DNA from: Bacillota bacterium
GTDB taxonomy: Bacteria; Bacillota; Clostridia; Lachnospirales; Lachnospiraceae
Assembly: GCA_023443225.1 (NCBI GenBank)
Contig: JAEZVF010000112.1
Location: 1-36,570 of the forward strand
Reading direction: 5' to 3'
DNA: 36,570 nt
A program made the position numbers and the translations under genes. A model generated the notes under the pieces. The model worked only from the letters and a program-made list of their open reading frames with translations. It had not been told where the DNA came from and did no database searches. Below are positions 1-7,630 of this stretch, one piece after another (positions within the stretch are counted from its first letter, which is position 1; each line of letters starts with the position of its first letter).

Positions 1-170
1 TACCTATCAACTATATTTAATTTTCAAAAAGCACCATAATGATGCTTTATTTGCTATACCCTTTTTTAGTCAAAAATAATTCTAAGAACTTTCTATTTTA
101 CTATTGACTTTTCATAGTTGGTCTCCTTAAATGGAATTGCACCTATGAAAAACAGGTTGCTTATCGTATT
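1..170. other. Intergenic end segment with terminator and orphan RBS
   Basis: No gene of normal size is visible. On the minus strand, just after the response regulator, there is an excellent ribosome binding site (AAGGAG, 123–128) seven bases before an ATG at 113–115. That reading frame stops after four codons (MKSQ, stop at 101–103). A terminator-like hairpin follows at 24–50. The arrangement looks like the end of the operon, perhaps with a lost downstream gene. That is inference only. Confidence 0.5.
24..50 (-). terminator. Probable intrinsic terminator of the ABC/response-regulator operon
   Basis: Read on the minus strand, AAAGCATC pairs with GGTGCTTT (8 bp including one G-T) around a five-base loop (28–48), and a short T run follows at 26–30. 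It lies about 120 bases after the response regulator stop codon. The stem is AT-rich and the T run short, so confidence is moderate. Confidence 0.45.
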
Positions 171-863
171 TTATAATACAGAAAACTTGTACCCTGCGCC
201 CCAAACTGTCTTTATGTAATCTAATTCAAAGGTATTTAATTTATCTCGTATGCGGTTCACATAAACCGTTACACTATTGTCATCCCCCGCTCCGCTATAA
301 CCCCATACATTCGCATATAGCTGGTCCTTTGTAAAGACACGATTGGGATTCCTTGCAAACAGAAATAGGAGGTCAAATTCCTTTGTTGTAAGGGACACTT
401 CTTTTCCTTTGGCTAAAACAGTATACGAAGATTGATTCATCGACAGCTCTCCGATACTGATTTCTAAATCGTTTGAATGTCCTAACACTTCTTGAACTTT
501 CTCATATCTTCTTAATTGGGCTTTCACACGAGCCACCAGCTCTAAAGGGCTGAAAGGCTTTGTAACATAATCATCGGCACCGATGCCTAACGCAATCACC
601 TTATCCATTTCACCACTTTTAGCAGATATCATAATCACCGGAATATCAGAAGTCCCCCGAATCTCTTTGCAAAGTCGTATGCCATCAATTTTGGGCAACA
701 TAATATCTAAAAGCACCAAACTTGGCTTGCCCTCATAAAATGCTTTCCGCCCCTCTTCTCCATCCACAGTAACAACAGATGTAAATCCTTCTACTTCCAA
801 ATATGCACCCAGAATATCTGCTAGTTCTTTTTCATCTTCTATGATTAATATCTTATGCCCCAT
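171..863 (-). CDS. OmpR/PhoB-family response regulator
   Basis: This is a two-component response regulator, cytoplasmic and DNA-binding, of 230 residues (normal for the family). The N-terminal receiver domain (about 1–118) carries the acidic pocket E9/D10, the phospho-acceptor D53 in the LLDIMLP motif, S80 and the conserved K102 (KPF). The C-terminal part (about 135–230) is a winged-helix domain with the GYK ending near VWGAGYKFSVL typical of the OmpR group. The start has GGAG five to six bases upstream. It lies downstream of a MacB/FtsX-type ABC transporter, which suggests the transporter is its target or partner, as in Bce-type and similar modules. No histidine kinase is present in the window, and the gene has its own good promoter at 942–970. 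The cognate kinase and the signal cannot be told from here. Confidence 0.93.
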   Translation of the reverse strand: MGHKILIIEDEKELADILGAYLEVEGFTSVVTVDGEEGRKAFYEGKPSLVLLDIMLPKIDGIRLCKEIRGTSDIPVIMISAKSGEMDKVIALGIGADDYVTKPFSPLELVARVKAQLRRYEKVQEVLGHSNDLEISIGELSMNQSSYTVLAKGKEVSLTTKEFDLLFLFARNPNRVFTKDQLYANVWGYSGAGDDNSVTVYVNRIRDKLNTFELDYIKTVWGAGYKFSVL

Positions 864-941
864 ATCTGCTCCATTTTCCGGAGAACACTCACATTGCTCG
901 CTGTCCTCCTATCAGAGAAGTAAAACTTATTCTTATTTGAA

Positions 942-970
942 ATTATACAGTATCCGCCTATAATTAACAA
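942..970 (-). promoter_or_regulatory. Sigma-A promoter for the response regulator
   Basis: Minus-strand TTGTTA (965–970), a 17-base spacer and a perfect TATAAT (942–947). It begins just 3 bases beyond the ATPase stop codon, so the regulator can be transcribed independently of the transporter genes, with an approximately 70-base leader. Confidence 0.65.
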
Positions 971-973
971 GTT

Positions 974-1732
974 CTACCACCCCTTTTCTTTCAGAAATGC
1001 ATAGACTGCTTCCTCTCGTTCTCCTGCTTCTGCAAGCTCATAATAGTCCAGCGTTAAATCTCCATCGATGCGCCCATCTTTTAAATAAATAATTCGATTC
1101 CCTCTTGAGGCAGCCTTAAGATCGTGGGTTACCATAACAACTGACTGCCCTTCTCGATTAATATCCGTAAATATATCCAATACATTTTGGCCTTGGGAGG
1201 AATTCAAAGAACCCGTTGGCTCATCCGCAAACAATACTTCGGGGTTGTTAATCAAGGCTCTGCAAATTGCAGCTTTTTGTTTTTGTCCTCCTGACATTTG
1301 ATTTGGAAATTTCTTTTTATGAGAAGTAAGCTCCATTTTCTCCAGTAAAACATCTATCTTTTCTTCGATCTTACTCCGTTCCGTTTTTGTTTGATAGGTT
1401 GGACTAAGAATATTCTCATAAATAGTCAGGTTTGGAATTAAATTAATTCCTTGAAACACAAAACCAATTTTATGCTTTCTAAGTTTACTTATTTGATTTT
1501 CTTTCATTTTTGTAATGTCTATTCCATTCAGAAGAACTTTTCCTGTGGTTACTTTATCCATGCCACTAAGTGAGTACAAAAGAGTTGATTTGCCTGACCC
1601 AGAGCAACCCATAATCACCGTAAAATCCCCTTCATAAATCTCCAGATCCATATTCTTTATTACGTTGTTTACTTCACCATCACTAATAAAACTTTTACAT
1701 AATAATTCTGTCTTAATAATTGTATTTTTCAT
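974..1732 (-). CDS. ABC transporter ATP-binding protein (MacB/LolD type)
   Basis: This is the nucleotide-binding subunit of an ABC transporter and pairs with the FtsX-type permease directly upstream. Counting from the chosen start (252 aa), Walker A GCSGSGKS is at 42–49, the Q-loop at Q94, the signature MSGGQ at 146–150, Walker B VLFADEP at 166–172, with an H-loop in VMVTHD. Length and motifs fit the MacB/LolD/BceA class, which drives mechanotransmission or lipid/peptide extraction rather than ordinary solute import. An ATG at 1744 in the same frame would add MEPI and would leave a one-base gap to the permease. I prefer the ATG at 1732 because GGAG (1739–1742) sits six bases before it, whereas the longer form has no clear ribosome binding site. 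The substrate is unknown. Confidence 0.93.
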   Translation of the reverse strand: MKNTIIKTELLCKSFISDGEVNNVIKNMDLEIYEGDFTVIMGCSGSGKSTLLYSLSGMDKVTTGKVLLNGIDITKMKENQISKLRKHKIGFVFQGINLIPNLTIYENILSPTYQTKTERSKIEEKIDVLLEKMELTSHKKKFPNQMSGGQKQKAAICRALINNPEVLFADEPTGSLNSSQGQNVLDIFTDINREGQSVVMVTHDLKAASRGNRIIYLKDGRIDGDLTLDYYELAEAGEREEAVYAFLKEKGW

Positions 1733-1745
1733 AATTGGCTCCATT

Positions 1746-4061
1746 CTATTCTTGTACTAAATTTCTAACACTTACTTTTCTTAAGGAACGAGAGGATAAC
1801 AGGGTACTTATAATGAAAATTATAAAAACCATTATATTTGCCCATGCAATATGCACCGCATTATAATCTACCGGATATTCGATAAATCCGAACATACCGA
1901 GACAGGTCCTCATAATTCCTGGATAGAATATAAGCGTTAATGGCAATGCAATGAATACAGATACGAGCGCTATCATTGCAACATAATATAAATTGGATAA
2001 TATCAAATGTCCTGTGGAATAACCAATGGATTTATAAATACTATTAATTCTTTCATTGCTAGCGTTCTTTAGTAATACAATACAGAAGATATTAATACCA
2101 CCAATCAGAAGCACAACAAGGCAAACCGGCAAAATTGCTTTTTTCTGTGGTGCTACTATGTAGTTCATAATACTACTGTATGCTTCTGTCCGAGGGATTA
2201 CATTTCCATTGCCTCCGACTCTTTCTTTCATATCATTTATAAAACTTTCTATATCTTCATGATCTTTAAGATAGATAGAAAAATTATTGTATTTCGCCTC
2301 GTAGTTATGATCCGTGTATACCGCCGTCGTCATTCTACAGGCATCCCCCAGTTCGTTATAGGTTTGAAAGATACCGGTTATTAATAAATCAAGTTGTTTT
2401 TCTCCTTCTAAATAAACTACAAGATAATCCCCGATGTCTTTCTTTTTTTCCCTTGCTATTTTACTAGAGATTGCGATTTCGTTTCCTGCTTCTGGATTTT
2501 TGCCCTTAATAATTGGGATATCAGCAAGGCCAAAGTCGTCATAGACAAATCCCTTCATATCTGTTGTTGGCATGCCTTTCTCCCATTTCATGATTACTAT
2601 ACTGTCAAGGTTACTGCTAAGATAGTAATTTATTCTCTCATCATTCTCTATTACTCTTTTTACTGCCTCGTACTGATCAGGGTTAGATACTCCAATCATA
2701 ACCTCACATTTATCTACTCCCATCCAATAATCATTATTATCTTTCATTGTATAGGCTACGTCTAAAGATATAATTCCGAAATTAACAGAAAAAATGGTCA
2801 CAATCGCGGTAATAATTATACTAACAGCACTCTTCTTATTCCTACTAAGTGTTCTTAATGCAATCCCCAAAGCGGAAAATTGTATCCTTAGATTACCTTT
2901 ATATATTTTTTTCTTTTGTGTACTTGAATTTGTCATGCCATTTAGAGCATATATCGGTTTGACCTTTTTTGTTTGATTTATTATCTTGTAGATAATGATT
3001 AGAACAAACCCAACAATCAGAAGATAGCAAAGAATACCCGGTATCAGTACGCTATTACTTACTACTTCTCCCATATTCTCAAATACGGAGCCTAAAATCA
3101 TATCTGATAAGAACACCGAACTGCTTATTCCTATAACACAAGCAGTAGAAACAACTACAAAATAATAAGTCAGGTACAGTTTTAAAATATCTCTAGAGGA
3201 GTATCCCATCGATTTATATATTGCTATTGTTTTGGCATCTGTAATCATAGTATTTCGAATCATGAAGTTAATGATAAGGATGCTAACAAATAGCATGATA
3301 ATACCAATTGCAAGAAAAATTGCTCCTGCAATATTACCTACAAGTATGCCGCTATCGATTCTTTCTTCCAGTGTCCAAACATATGCATTCAACTGTCCAT
3401 CATATTTTTCTCGGTATGATGCTTCAATCTTATCTCCTGTAAATTCTTCTTTCCCGTAAATTACTATATTAATAGCTGGAACAATCGATTCCGGCAGCGA
3501 TTTTATCAGTATACTGCTATTAAATGCTGTTGAGGTATTATAAGGATCTGTATATACTCCTTTTACAGTAAAATGATACTCCTCGCCGGCTAATAGAATT
3601 TTTATCTTTTCACCGGTTGTAATGTGGTATTCATTTCGAAGACACGCTGGGATGATGCATTCATCTACTTTTAGGTTATTGGTTTCCTCAGTCTTGCCCT
3701 CCAGATAACGAACCTTCCCATAAACTTCCGAATTATACTCCGTGAGATTCGTAAATGCTTCGATTTTATTGCCTTGGTAGGTAATCTCTTCCTTAATCCC
3801 GTAGGAAAGTGTATATTCTACATTTTTTACCTGGTCAAGTTCTCTAAATTGCTCACCCAATGTTCTGACCTCTTCTTTGTCTGTAGAATATGGGTACAAT
3901 ACTGCGGATGGAGATTCACACTCCTTAGCAAAGTCGTCAAAGGGCTTATCTAATGATATTAATATACTCACAGAAGCAGTCAACTGCATCGAGCATAACA
4001 ATATAATCATAAACATCATAAATGTCTGTACTTTCTTATGTCTGAAATTCTTAAACCACAT
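1746..4061 (-). CDS. ABC transporter permease with two FtsX/MacB domains
   Basis: Membrane subunit of 771 residues. Hydrophobic segments are visible near residues 12–34, 241–267, 298–320, 338–360, 411–433, and three more in the last 130 residues, about eight in all. The layout is a duplicated FtsX core: a long extracellular stretch (about 35–235), three helices, a fourth-plus-extracellular part (about 434–640) and three C-terminal helices. The cytoplasmic KSMGY/KSIGY motifs occur after the first helix of each half, as in duplicated MacB-like permeases. Such proteins work with a MacB-type ATPase in peptide or lipid export, antimicrobial resistance or cell-wall signalling. The next gene follows at once. 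The start ATG has AGGAG six bases upstream, and that site is enclosed in a strong inverted repeat (4066–4133), so translation may be controlled. Confidence 0.92.
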   Translation of the reverse strand: MWFKNFRHKKVQTFMMFMIILLCSMQLTASVSILISLDKPFDDFAKECESPSAVLYPYSTDKEEVRTLGEQFRELDQVKNVEYTLSYGIKEEITYQGNKIEAFTNLTEYNSEVYGKVRYLEGKTEETNNLKVDECIIPACLRNEYHITTGEKIKILLAGEEYHFTVKGVYTDPYNTSTAFNSSILIKSLPESIVPAINIVIYGKEEFTGDKIEASYREKYDGQLNAYVWTLEERIDSGILVGNIAGAIFLAIGIIMLFVSILIINFMIRNTMITDAKTIAIYKSMGYSSRDILKLYLTYYFVVVSTACVIGISSSVFLSDMILGSVFENMGEVVSNSVLIPGILCYLLIVGFVLIIIYKIINQTKKVKPIYALNGMTNSSTQKKKIYKGNLRIQFSALGIALRTLSRNKKSAVSIIITAIVTIFSVNFGIISLDVAYTMKDNNDYWMGVDKCEVMIGVSNPDQYEAVKRVIENDERINYYLSSNLDSIVIMKWEKGMPTTDMKGFVYDDFGLADIPIIKGKNPEAGNEIAISSKIAREKKKDIGDYLVVYLEGEKQLDLLITGIFQTYNELGDACRMTTAVYTDHNYEAKYNNFSIYLKDHEDIESFINDMKERVGGNGNVIPRTEAYSSIMNYIVAPQKKAILPVCLVVLLIGGINIFCIVLLKNASNERINSIYKSIGYSTGHLILSNLYYVAMIALVSVFIALPLTLIFYPGIMRTCLGMFGFIEYPVDYNAVHIAWANIMVFIIFIISTLLSSRSLRKVSVRNLVQE

Positions 4062-4065
4062 AGTT

Positions 4066-4133
4066 TTCTCCTATTCTTATTTTATCTTTCTTTATCTATC
4101 ATAAAGAATAAATATAAAATAAAAATAGGAGAA
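4066..4133 (-). promoter_or_regulatory. Long hairpin enclosing the permease ribosome binding site
   Basis: Bases 4066–4085 pair with 4114–4133 (19 of 20 positions), and an inner 8-bp stem (4088–4095 with 4101–4108) closes on a five-base loop. In the minus-strand transcript the 3' arm contains AGGAG (4068–4072), the ribosome binding site of the permease starting at 4061, and the 5' arm carries its complement CTCCT. There is no T run on either strand, so it does not look like a terminator. The pairing is seen directly. A role in translational control is inferred. Confidence 0.6.
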
Positions 4134-4201
4134 TTATTAATAAATATAAATACTTAATAACTTCTATAAATATCAACTTGCTATCTTTTCTAATTTGATG
4201 C

Positions 4202-4726
4202 TCACATTATTCCAGTTAATATAACGCTGGCTGCCACACCCGCAAACGTTGCAGTTAATGCTCCAGCAAGCGTATACCTTGTCTTTTTGACACCTGCCGT
4301 CATAAAATAAACACTCATGGTATAAAAGACGGTCTCTGTACAGCTCATAATAATCGAAGTCAGGCGACCCAGATAGGAATCCGGTCCGTATTGCTTGAAT
4401 ATGTCTAAAACAAGGCTTGTTGCTGCTGAGGAAGAGAAAAGTTTAACGGTTACTAGTGGAACCAGTTCTGATGGAAAACGAAGCAATCCAGTTATTGGCT
4501 TTACAAGATTCGACAAGAGATCCAATGTACCAGAAGCTCTCAGAATACCGATTGCGACCATTAACCCTACTAAGGTCGGCATAATATTTAATACCACCTT
4601 AAATCCGTCCTCTGCACCTTTTATGAATTCATGGAAAACAGGAACTTTCATTAATAACCCAAATCCAACAATATATAAAAAAATAAATGGAATAATGTAA
4701 TTTGAAATATATAATAAAAAATTCAT
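4202..4726 (-). CDS. spmB: Spore maturation protein SpmB
   Basis: Small integral membrane protein of 174 residues (Bacillus SpmB is of similar size) from the nucleoside-recognition/Gate domain family. With SpmA it is needed for proper dehydration of the spore core during sporulation; the biochemical mechanism is not known. Visible features are several hydrophobic stretches, the IMPTLVGLMVAIGILRASG segment in the first half and the SCTETVFYTMSVYF segment in the second, both characteristic of the family. GGAG lies six bases before the ATG. It follows spmA after 75 bases on the same strand, the order found in other endospore formers. Confidence 0.93.
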   Translation of the reverse strand: MNFLLYISNYIIPFIFLYIVGFGLLMKVPVFHEFIKGAEDGFKVVLNIMPTLVGLMVAIGILRASGTLDLLSNLVKPITGLLRFPSELVPLVTVKLFSSSAATSLVLDIFKQYGPDSYLGRLTSIIMSCTETVFYTMSVYFMTAGVKKTRYTLAGALTATFAGVAASVILTGIM

Positions 4727-4801
4727 CTCTATCTCCTTTCTAAATTATGTTCAACAACTATAGTAAAAGGTATATTAGCACACAATTATTTCCTATATTT
4801 T

Positions 4802-5398
4802 TCATCTATCCACTGTATTTTTTTTACACAATTTTCTAGCTGTTACCGAAAATACAACCCCTACAAGAGTCGAAAATGTCGTCGCAATGATAGCTGCCCC
4901 TAATATATCAGTCGGACTTACCGAACCATATTGACTACGATATGCTATTATGTTAACCGGAATCAGTTGAAGTGATGAAATATTAATAATCAAGAAAGTA
5001 CACATATCACAGCTTGCCATATCACTTTTTTTATTTAACTCACGTAGCTGTTCCATGGCCTTTAATCCCATCGGTGTGGCCGCCCATCCAAGTCCTAATA
5101 TATTAGCAACCATATTAGAAGTTATGTATTCATTTACAATGTGTCCTTGTGGAATTGTGGGGAATAATAGCCGTATGATAGGCCTCAGCACTTTCGTAAG
5201 ACCCTCCATTATCCCTGCCGCTTTGGCAACCTGCATAATCCCGGTCCACATAGACATTATACCTAACATGGTAATGCATAAGGTAATCGCTTCTTTCGAG
5301 GAATTTATAGATGCAATACTTACCTTTTCTATGTTTCCATTCATTACCCCTACAATGATTCCAATTACAATCATAAATCCCCATAAATAATTTAGCAT
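4802..5398 (-). CDS. spmA: Spore maturation protein SpmA
   Basis: Membrane protein of 198 residues, partner of SpmB in spore core dehydration. Recognised by the GIMSMWTGIMQVAKAAG segment, the LFPTIPQGH motif and the LGLGWAATPMGLKAMEQL segment, which are hallmarks of the SpmA branch of the nucleoside-recognition family. The ATG has AGGA about eight bases upstream. It is the first gene of the spmA–spmB pair. I could not identify a clear sporulation-sigma promoter in the 219-base AT-rich region upstream, although such control is known in Bacillus. Confidence 0.93.
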   Translation of the reverse strand: MLNYLWGFMIVIGIIVGVMNGNIEKVSIASINSSKEAITLCITMLGIMSMWTGIMQVAKAAGIMEGLTKVLRPIIRLLFPTIPQGHIVNEYITSNMVANILGLGWAATPMGLKAMEQLRELNKKSDMASCDMCTFLIINISSLQLIPVNIIAYRSQYGSVSPTDILGAAIIATTFSTLVGVVFSVTARKLCKKNTVDR

Positions 5399-5562
5399 AT
5401 TTCATTTCCTATTTCATTTCTTATTAATTACTATATTCTATTCCCATCTAATACATTACTAAGAAAAAAAACAAAATATATGTCATTATTTTACTTTTTA
5501 ATACTTTTTTTACATTATTTCCTATAATATTCATTATTTTGCTTTAATTTAGAATTAATTTA

Positions 5563-5591
5563 TTGACTTTGTATTTTTTCTATGATATTTT
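5563..5591 (+). promoter_or_regulatory. Candidate sigma-A promoter for the AbrB-type gene
   Basis: TTGACT (5563–5568), a 17-base spacer and TATTTT (5586–5591). The expected start point near 5598 gives a leader of about 20 bases carrying TAGGAGG (5604–5610). The -35 is good and the -10 is weak. Confidence 0.45.
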
Positions 5592-5617
5592 ATAAAGGTA
5601 TTGTAGGAGGTACACAT

Positions 5618-5875
5618 ATGAAAAGCACAGGTATAGTAAGAAAATTAGACGAGTTGGGAAGAATCACTCTCCCAATTGAGCTAAGAAGGACCTTAGGCGT
5701 AAGCGAAAGAGATCCTTTAGAAATTTTTGTAGACGAAGATAGAATCATATTAAAGAAATATGAGCCTACAGATATTTTTAATGGTGCAAAAGAAAACCTT
5801 TATGAATATTGTGGCAAAAAAGTTTCTAAAGAATCTATCTTAGAACTTGCTAAAATTGCAGGTATTGTCGAATAA
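5618..5875 (+). CDS. abrB: AbrB/SpoVT-family transition-state regulator
   Basis: An 85-residue DNA-binding protein with the swapped-hairpin AbrB domain at its N-terminus: MKSTGIVRKLDELGRITLP, then ELRRTLGV and the strand-rich DPLEIFVDEDRIILKKY. The remaining 35 residues form a probable multimerisation tail. In Bacillus AbrB represses stationary-phase and sporulation genes during growth. The start at 5618 is chosen over an in-frame ATG at 5582 because a perfect TAGGAGG (5604–5610) precedes it and the family begins with MKSTGIVR. It is convergent with rsmI, exactly the position of abrB in Bacillus. Clostridia often carry several paralogues, so orthology rests on synteny. Confidence 0.93.
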   Translation: MKSTGIVRKLDELGRITLPIELRRTLGVSERDPLEIFVDEDRIILKKYEPTDIFNGAKENLYEYCGKKVSKESILELAKIAGIVE

Positions 5876-5886
5876 GTATAGCTCTG

Positions 5887-5928
5887 AAAAAAGGGTATCT
5901 TACAAAATAAATTGTAAGATACCTTTTT
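5887..5928. terminator. Bidirectional terminator between abrB and rsmI
   Basis: GGGTATCTTACAA (5893–5905) pairs with TTGTAAGATACCT (5912–5924) over 13 bp around a six-base loop. An A run precedes it and a T run follows, giving a terminator for abrB on the plus strand and for the rsmI operon on the minus strand, ending 7 bases from the rsmI stop codon. Confidence 0.88.
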
Positions 5929-5935
5929 CACTGTT

Positions 5936-6784
5936 TCATCCCTCTTTTTCGAGAAGGTGTTTATATATCTCCCTTTTTGACACTCCACGGTCGATGGAAA
6001 CTGCCTTCATAGCTTCTTTTTTATCCATTCCCTTACTCAGATAAACATCCATATGTTCTTCTATAGAAAGGGAATTCCATTGTTCTCTGTCTTCCTTTAC
6101 TATGTCCTCCCGCAATCTTCCTTCTATAATCAGAACACATTCCCCTTTTGGCACTTGGTTTTCATAATACTGAATTAACTCTGATATCGTTGTACAGAAA
6201 GCAGTTTCATGCTTTTTTGTTAGTTCCCGTACTAGTGTCATCCTTCTGTTACCCAGTACATCTTCCAGTTCCTTAAGGGTTTTGGTTAGGCGATGAGGAG
6301 CTTCATACAAGATAATGGTTCTCGTTTCATTTTGAAGTTCTTTTAGGATTGCCATTTTCTCTTTTTTATCCGTTGGTAAAAAGGCTTCAAAGGCAAAGCG
6401 TCTAGTAGATAGTCCGGACAATGTCAGTGCTGTTATGCAGGCAGCCGGTCCCGGAAGCGATGTAACTTCAATTCCAGCCTCATAAGCCATCTTAACCAAT
6501 TCTTCACCCGGGTCAGAAATACCTGGGGTTCCTGCATCGGTAATTAATGCAATCGTAACACCGGATAGCAACTGTTCAACTAGATACTGTCCTTTTTCTA
6601 TCTTATTGAATTCATGATAACTAGTCATTGGAGTCTTTATATCAAAATGATTGAGCAGTTTAATACTATGTCTGGTATCTTCTGCTGCTATTAGATCTAC
6701 TTCTTGTAATATCCGGATAACACGAAATGTGATATCTTCCAGATTCCCAATAGGGGTTGCACACAAATATAATTTTCCAGCCAT
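5936..6784 (-). CDS. rsmI: 16S rRNA (cytidine1402-2'-O)-methyltransferase RsmI
   Basis: Transfers a methyl group from S-adenosylmethionine to the ribose of C1402 in the decoding centre of 16S rRNA. The 282-residue protein is a typical tetrapyrrole-methylase-fold enzyme: GKLYLCATPIGNLEDITFR at the N-terminus, AAEDTRHS, the TDAGTPGISDPGEELV motif and the LPGPAACITALTLSGL segment. The C-terminal part ends in a short helical domain. AAGGA lies five to six bases before the ATG. It is the last gene of the minus-strand cluster and is followed by a terminator shared with abrB, the same arrangement as yabC–abrB in Bacillus. Confidence 0.96.
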   Translation of the reverse strand: MAGKLYLCATPIGNLEDITFRVIRILQEVDLIAAEDTRHSIKLLNHFDIKTPMTSYHEFNKIEKGQYLVEQLLSGVTIALITDAGTPGISDPGEELVKMAYEAGIEVTSLPGPAACITALTLSGLSTRRFAFEAFLPTDKKEKMAILKELQNETRTIILYEAPHRLTKTLKELEDVLGNRRMTLVRELTKKHETAFCTTISELIQYYENQVPKGECVLIIEGRLREDIVKEDREQWNSLSIEEHMDVYLSKGMDKKEAMKAVSIDRGVSKREIYKHLLEKEG

Positions 6785-6852
6785 GTTATCCTTCTTTCTA
6801 ACTAATTCTATTAATTAAATTCATGAATCGATGAATTATCCAGTCATTATAT

Positions 6853-7614
6853 TTAGTATCCGTAGATGTCATATATCTCATCGGTATAAACATTTGCTTC
6901 TTTATAGACGATTAATGGCGCTTCAACCTTAATCATAGAGCCTCCGCCCTTAACGCACTCAAGCAAAACCATATTGGGTTCTTTCTCCAAAAATGGATGT
7001 ACCATTTTCAGTCGTTTCGGTTCCAGCTTATATTTTGTCAGTGTATTCATAATCTCTACCAAACGGAAAGGCCGGTGCACCATATAAAACCGTCCTCCCG
7101 GCCTTACTACTTTTGCCGCTTCGCGTACCACGTCTTCTAAACTGCATAGGAGCTCATGACGTGCTATTGCCTTAGGTAAATCCGGATTCGTTAACCCGTG
7201 ATGATCATTCATATAAGGGGGATTACTGGTTACTACATCAAAGGAGGCTGCACCAAATATTTTGGAAGCCTCCTTTATATCTCCTGTTATAATGTCGATC
7301 TTATCATTTAACTTATTCATGGCAACACTTCTTCTTGCCATATCCGCACTTTCTTTTTGAATCTCTAGTCCCGTGAAATGTGTTCCTTCTGTCTTAGCCT
7401 CAAGTAGTATAGGAATGATTCCTGTTCCTGTGCCAAGATCCAGTACAGTTTCACCTGTCTTTACTTTCGCAAATCCAGATAGAAGTACTGCATCCATTCC
7501 AAAGCAGAACTTCTTCCGGTTTTGTATTATCTTATATCCATTTCTATTCAGTTCATCAATTCTCTCATCTTCAAGCAGGAATTCGTCTGCTGGTAAGTAA
7601 CCCTCTATGCCCAC
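6853..7614 (-). CDS. yabB: tRNA1(Val) (adenine37-N6)-methyltransferase-like protein (YabB/TrmN6)
   Basis: An S-adenosylmethionine-dependent N6-adenine methyltransferase of 253 residues. The SAM-binding motif VLDLGTGTGIIP is at about 58–68 and the catalytic NPPY motif at 131–134, as in N6-adenine methylases; the Escherichia relative modifies A37 of a valine tRNA. The start is GTG (complement of 7612–7614) with AAGGGG about eight bases upstream; an ATG nearby is out of frame. It lies 16 bases after yaaT, as yabB lies near yaaT in Bacillus, though yabA is absent here. The exact tRNA substrate in this organism is inferred. Confidence 0.9.
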   Translation of the reverse strand: MGIEGYLPADEFLLEDERIDELNRNGYKIIQNRKKFCFGMDAVLLSGFAKVKTGETVLDLGTGTGIIPILLEAKTEGTHFTGLEIQKESADMARRSVAMNKLNDKIDIITGDIKEASKIFGAASFDVVTSNPPYMNDHHGLTNPDLPKAIARHELLCSLEDVVREAAKVVRPGGRFYMVHRPFRLVEIMNTLTKYKLEPKRLKMVHPFLEKEPNMVLLECVKGGGSMIKVEAPLIVYKEANVYTDEIYDIYGY

Positions 7615-7630
7615 GTTTCATCCCCTTATT

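Noticed and set aside
890..907. Minimal ORF (ATG-TGA) with AGGAGG upstream, before the response regulator
   Set aside because: Start directly followed by stop; spacing of about ten bases is loose, and it is likely chance.
3232..3459. Plus-strand ORF of 75 codons inside the permease gene
   Set aside because: It is a mirror of the permease reading frame, without a ribosome binding site or recognisable sequence.
4134..4201. Terminator after spmB
   Set aside because: Only weak TTATTAA-type symmetry in AT-rich DNA, without a stable stem.
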